32,481 bases of DNA from a virus. The DNA lies in IMG/VR virus record IMGVR_UViG_3300029153_000001, positions 1-32,481 of that record. The stretch is one strand, 5' to 3'. Shown piece after piece: positions 29,704 through 32,481 of this stretch. Position 1 is the first letter of the stretch. Each line of letters begins with the position of its first letter. The translations under genes and the position numbers were made by a program. Below the pieces are notes generated by a model, which ran no database searches, was not told the DNA's origin, and saw only the letters and a list, made by a program, of their open reading frames with translations.

Positions 29704-29788
29704 GGAGTACGGGGGAGCAGTCCGCATTAGATTTTCGCTGGACGAAATCTGTCGCTTGAATTATCGTATCCAGCCACAACAATATCAC

Positions 29789-29817
29789 GACCCTGCATAG
29801 AAGCGGGGTCATTCTTT
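29789..29817 (+). terminator. Terminator ending the first early block
   Basis: GACCC (29789-29793) pairs with GGGTC (29806-29810), extended inside by GC/GC, followed by ATTCTTTC. A TATCCAGCCACAAC element (29767-29780) lies just upstream with a TTGAAT box before it, possibly the relic of another early promoter. Confidence 0.6.
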
Positions 29818-29846
29818 CAACCAGTGTCAGCTTTATGCTGTGAAGT

Positions 29847-30053
29847 ATGGAGTACGCAGGACAAATGGCACTTACGCTTTATGTTCCCCCTTTGATTTTT
29901 GGCCGAAGCATGTTCATCGAGGTACTCAACAACCCGGTATCGGGTAAGTTGCTTGACTGGGAACGTGAGATGGCTGATACTGAAATCTGGGTAGCCGGGA
30001 GGCTGCACATCGTCGTCAGTAACGAACGACACTACAACTCACTTCGAGAGTAA
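29847..30053 (+). CDS. Small hypothetical protein
   Basis: 68 residues from ATG 29847. An alternative start ATG 29865 has a better AGGA four bases upstream, giving 62 residues. The sequence MALTLYVPPLIFGRSMFIEVL suggests a hydrophobic beta-type N-terminus. The remainder (LLDWEREMADTEIWVAGRLHIVVSNERHYNSL) is soluble. Not recognised. It follows a terminator, so it probably has its own promoter or is reached by antiterminated polymerase. Confidence 0.6.
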   Translation: MEYAGQMALTLYVPPLIFGRSMFIEVLNNPVSGKLLDWEREMADTEIWVAGRLHIVVSNERHYNSLRE

Positions 30054-30067
30054 CGAGGTAACCAACC

Positions 30068-30397
30068 ATGAAACGGGCGTATGCCAAAGGTCTGAAGATG
30101 CTTGAGGAGTTCAGGAAGATCGAACCTGACATGCCGATGCAGATGGCCGCAACCTTCCTGACCGTAGCCAACGAGGAAGGCATCACCATGAAAACCCTTG
30201 GTGAGCGACTGGGAATCAGCCAGTCATCTTGCAGCCGCAACATCGCTGCCCTGTCCAAGTTCCACCGACTGAACAAGCCGGGTCACGATCTAGTGTACGC
30301 CACTGAAGATCCAGCAGAGCGGCGTAGGAAAATCGTGAAGCTCACCTCCAAGGGTCAGCGCGTAGCGGCAGCTCTGCTGGAGATACTTGAAGCATGA
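30068..30397 (+). CDS. MarR-like winged-helix regulator
   Basis: 109 residues. Residues about 17-65 (FRKIEPDMPMQMAATFLTVANEEGITMKTLGERLGISQSSCSRNIAAL) form a typical MarR-type helix-turn-helix, with the recognition helix in QSSCSRNIAAL. A wing LVYATEDPAERRRKIVKLTSKGQRVAAAL and a last helix follow. The short N- and C-terminal helices suit dimerisation. GAGGT lies at 30055-30059. It lies before the oxygenase and integrase genes, so it is the best candidate in the window for lysis-lysogeny control. Its operator is not established. Confidence 0.85.
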   Translation: MKRAYAKGLKMLEEFRKIEPDMPMQMAATFLTVANEEGITMKTLGERLGISQSSCSRNIAALSKFHRLNKPGHDLVYATEDPAERRRKIVKLTSKGQRVAAALLEILEA

Positions 30398-30407
30398 AGG
30401 AGAAGCG

Positions 30408-31130
30408 ATGGCAAGAGAACCTAACCCCGCGCTGGCTGTGCCTTTCCACGGCTGGCTCCACCCTGAACTCGCAGAGGTAGGGGATGGGCTTACCAGTCTG
30501 GCCGGGTACTTGGAGTCCACTCTCGGGGCTGTCCCCAACGAGGAAGACCTAAAGCCTCACGAACGGGCAGCCCTTGAGTGGTTCGAGAACCTACCGAGGT
30601 ACGCCAATGGGCTGGCACTGTCAGTCCCCCTCATTCACCCCGATCTCTGTGACCTGCTGATAGAGGAGATCAAGAACCCGGACAACGAGTGGCGTCCGAA
30701 CGAGAACGAAGGCAGAGCCTATCAGATCCCCGAGATCGTACTGCGTAGGGAGATCCCAACCCTCCACCGATCTCTCCATCAGTTCGCCAACCAGACCCTG
30801 TTCAAGATCATGTTCCTGCTGTGGGGCAAGGTGCCCAAGCATGTGGAGTCCATCCAGTTGGCTTGGTACAGCGCCGATGGCACCCGGTCTACGGAGTGGC
30901 ATCACGATACCGACAGCAACATGACCGCCGTCATCAACCTCGCACCGGAGCTGTTCACCGGGGGAGGCACCGATGTCAGGACAGGAATCAGAACCTACGA
31001 CTACATCCCACCAGTTCCGAAGGGACACGCCCTGCTGTTCAACGGGCATCAGTCTCTGCACCGGGGCGCTCCGGTGGAGTCCGGTGACAGGTACATCCTC
31101 GTTTACTGGACGAACGACTGGGAAGGGTGA
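30408..31130 (+). CDS. 2-oxoglutarate/Fe(II)-dependent oxygenase
   Basis: 240 residues from ATG 30408, which has AAGGAG at 30397-30402. The longer in-frame TTG start overlaps the regulator gene and is less likely. The C-terminal half carries the double-stranded beta-helix motif. The metal-binding HxD is in STEWHHDTDS (H165, D167), the distal histidine in SLHRGAP (H218), and the 2-oxoglutarate-binding arginine in GDRYILVYW (R228). GGGTDVRTG lies between. The N-terminal ~100 residues are not recognised. Substrate is unknown; protein, nucleobase or small-molecule hydroxylation are all possible. Its stop is directly followed by the 3' end of a tRNA on the other strand. Confidence 0.85.
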   Translation: MAREPNPALAVPFHGWLHPELAEVGDGLTSLAGYLESTLGAVPNEEDLKPHERAALEWFENLPRYANGLALSVPLIHPDLCDLLIEEIKNPDNEWRPNENEGRAYQIPEIVLRREIPTLHRSLHQFANQTLFKIMFLLWGKVPKHVESIQLAWYSADGTRSTEWHHDTDSNMTAVINLAPELFTGGGTDVRTGIRTYDYIPPVPKGHALLFNGHQSLHRGAPVESGDRYILVYWTNDWEG

Positions 31131-31215
31131 TGGTGCCCGAGGTCGGACTCGAACCGACACAGCGTTAGCTACCGCATTTTGAGTGCGGCGTGTCTACCAA
31201 TTCCACCACTCGGGC
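31131..31215 (-). tRNA. tRNA-Leu (anticodon CAA)
   Basis: Read on the minus strand, an 85-nt class II tRNA. Acceptor GCCCGAG pairs with CTCGGGC, followed by A and an encoded CCA. The D arm is GTG/CAC with GAATTGGTAGA, and the anticodon arm CCGCA-CTCAAAA-TGCGG has anticodon CAA. The long variable arm contains AGC-TAAC-GCT, and the T arm is GTCGG-TTCGAGT-CCGAC. All stems are perfect, so it should be functional and read UUG codons. It is packed between the oxygenase stop (0 nt) and the integrase leader. Confidence 0.95.
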
Positions 31216-31244
31216 AAGACTACTAACCAACAGGAGAAACAACT

Positions 31245-32312
31245 ATGCCAGTAGTAGCAAGAGGCAACGGCTATCAAGCCACCGTTCATCACAAAGGAGA
31301 GCGGCACCGCAAGTCCTTCCGTTCCAAGGCAGAGGCCGAGGCATGGGAGGCTCAGGTCAAGGCTGCACTGATGCGGGGCGAGAGTATAACGGAGGACAGC
31401 GGTAGCGTAAAGGCTGGGCCGCAGACTCTGACTGATCTTTTCGAGGTCACCTACCAGCGATTCTGGAAGGGAGCCAAGTCGGAGAAGTCCTCCCGTATCA
31501 ACGCGATGAAATGCGTGGATGCTCTCGGCCCTCGTCTGGCCCCCGGTGCGGTGACCGAACAGCGCATCGACGAGATGGTCTTCCTGTTCGAGCGGGAAGG
31601 TATCGCTGATGCCACCATCAATCGCCGCCTGTCTGCTCTCTCCAAGATGTTGACCTTTGCTGCCGAGCGGGGATACATCGTGCGGAAACCGAAGATCGAC
31701 CGGAAGAAAGAACCGGAACATCGCATCCGTTATATCACCGAGCAGGAGGAGCAAACCCTTATCGGTTACATGACCCTGATCGAGAAGCCAGACATGGTGG
31801 ACATCATCAAGATCGGAGTCGATACCGGGATGCGGATGGGAGAAATCCTCAAGGTTCAGGTTCGTGATTTATCTGAGGGTCTGGTAACATTGTGGGAAAC
31901 CAAGAGCGGCAAAGCCCGATCCATTCCGCTGACTGAACGCGCCCGAGAAGTCTTCGAGAGACGCGCCAAGGAAGCCGGTGAGGGACGCCTGTTCGAGGGT
32001 TGGACTCACTCCATGGTACGACACTATTGGGACGCAGCACGGAGCCACATGGGCCTCATGCGTGACCCTCAGTTCGTACCTCATGCCATGCGGCACACCT
32101 TCTGTTCTCGTCTGGTTCAGCGAGGGGTGGACATCACCACCATCTCCAAGCTGGCTGGTCATAGTTCAGTGGTAGTCACCATGCGATATGCCCACTTGTC
32201 TCCCGATAATCTGGTGAGCGCAATCAAGGCATTGGAGCAGGTGAAAACCACAGAAGATGTGAATCCGCAGAGTGCCACCACACCACACCACAGTGGCGTA
32301 GCGGTGGTTTAA
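31245..32312 (+). CDS. int: Tyrosine-type phage integrase
   Basis: 355 residues from ATG 31245 with AACAGGAG upstream. A short N-terminal arm-binding-like beta domain (VARGNGYQATVHHKGERHRKSFRSKAEAE) and a core-binding helical domain (about 60-150) are followed by the catalytic domain. Its full set of residues is R197 (TGMRMGE), K220 (ETKSGKARSIPL), H280 and R283 (PHAMRHTF), H306 (LAGHSS) and Y315 (MRYAHL). The tail is low-complexity. It integrates and, with a directionality factor, excises the phage. The tRNA-Leu fragment 80 bases after the stop is its likely attachment site. P-SSP7 cyanophage has the same int/tRNA-Leu arrangement. Confidence 0.96.
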   Translation: MPVVARGNGYQATVHHKGERHRKSFRSKAEAEAWEAQVKAALMRGESITEDSGSVKAGPQTLTDLFEVTYQRFWKGAKSEKSSRINAMKCVDALGPRLAPGAVTEQRIDEMVFLFEREGIADATINRRLSALSKMLTFAAERGYIVRKPKIDRKKEPEHRIRYITEQEEQTLIGYMTLIEKPDMVDIIKIGVDTGMRMGEILKVQVRDLSEGLVTLWETKSGKARSIPLTERAREVFERRAKEAGEGRLFEGWTHSMVRHYWDAARSHMGLMRDPQFVPHAMRHTFCSRLVQRGVDITTISKLAGHSSVVVTMRYAHLSPDNLVSAIKALEQVKTTEDVNPQSATTPHHSGVAVV

Positions 32313-32390
32313 GCCACGCAATGAATGCGGGGGTGGGTAGTTGAAACCTTATGAATCAAGCACTTACACATGGCGATGGGCATGACATTA
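32313..32390 (+). other. Integrase to attachment-core spacer (probable arm region)
   Basis: 78 bases with no gene. This is the phage arm next to the crossover core, where arm-type integrase sites would be expected. I cannot point to a certain repeated site. Confidence 0.4.
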
Positions 32391-32447
32391 GATTCAAAAT
32401 CCGTTGGGGTAAAACCCGTGGCGGTTCGAGTCCGCCCGCCGCTACCA
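32391..32447 (+). other. Attachment core: 3' part of a tRNA-Leu(CAA) gene
   Basis: The sequence begins GATTCAAAATCC inside the anticodon arm. It continues through a variable arm (GGGG-TAAAA-CCC), a perfect T arm (GGCGG-TTCGAGT-CCGCC) and acceptor strand CGCCGCT, ending A-CCA. No matching 5' half (such as GGCGGCG) precedes it, so it is not a full gene. A 3' tRNA fragment starting at the anticodon loop directly after an integrase is the classic attachment site. If this is attR, host DNA begins after 32447 and the restored tRNA lies at attL, left of the window. Confidence 0.85.
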
Positions 32448-32481
32448 TTTATCCGGCCGCGCCCTGCGGTGTTCTGAACAA

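Noticed and set aside
32341-32447. Complete second tRNA-Leu
   Set aside because: Only the part from the anticodon arm to CCA fits. The preceding bases cannot form the 5' acceptor or D arm.

Overview
The window is about 32 kb of a T7-like podovirus genome (Autographiviridae-type gene order). It is most likely the right-hand part of a prophage in a GC-rich gammaproteobacterium. Almost all genes lie on the + strand. The order is: nucleotide metabolism with a gp6-type exonuclease (1-5.9 kb), virion genes in T7 order (6-23.1 kb), a tail-assembly/holin/terminase block (23.1-25.7 kb), a 1.4-kb non-coding junction (25.7-27.06 kb), an early gene region (27.06-31.13 kb), and an integrase next to a tRNA-Leu 3' fragment (31.2-32.45 kb). 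Terminase followed by early promoters is the order seen when the two ends of a T7-type linear genome are joined, as in a circular, concatemeric or integrated form. The phage RNA polymerase, primase-helicase, DNA polymerase and endolysin are not in the window. They are presumably to the left of position 1, on the far side of the attachment site.

Regulation can be read directly. Four copies of AATTAAGTGACAGT followed three bases later by GG (1950, 5893, 10276, 25771) resemble the SP6 promoter. They imply a single-subunit SP6/T7-type polymerase encoded elsewhere. They sit inside the exonuclease gene, before the gene 6.5-position ORF, before the capsid leader and after terL (the phiOR position). 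A strong T-phi-like terminator follows the capsid gene. Three tandem host sigma70 promoters (26607-26886), an rrn/lambda-type boxA and compact RNA hairpins open the early region, where T7 has A1-A3. Arrays of CCTCAAG, close to the CCTAAAG repeats flanking the T7 terminal repeat, mark the probable terminal-repeat/packaging region.

How the genes work together: glutaredoxin, ThyX, NrdA/NrdB, a MazG-like hydrolase, a DUF3310 protein and the exonuclease form a dNTP-supply and host-DNA-recycling module. Portal, scaffold, capsid, tail tube, internal virion proteins and tail fibre follow the T7 order (genes 8 to 17). Lysis functions are split between a membrane protein plus nested spanin-like pair before the capsid gene and a gp17.5-like holin before terminase. 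The early region carries small unknown proteins, a winged-helix regulator and a 2OG-Fe(II) oxygenase. A complete tRNA-Leu(CAA) and a tyrosine integrase follow. The integrase abuts the 3' part of a second tRNA-Leu(CAA), the likely attachment core, so this looks like a temperate T7-like phage.
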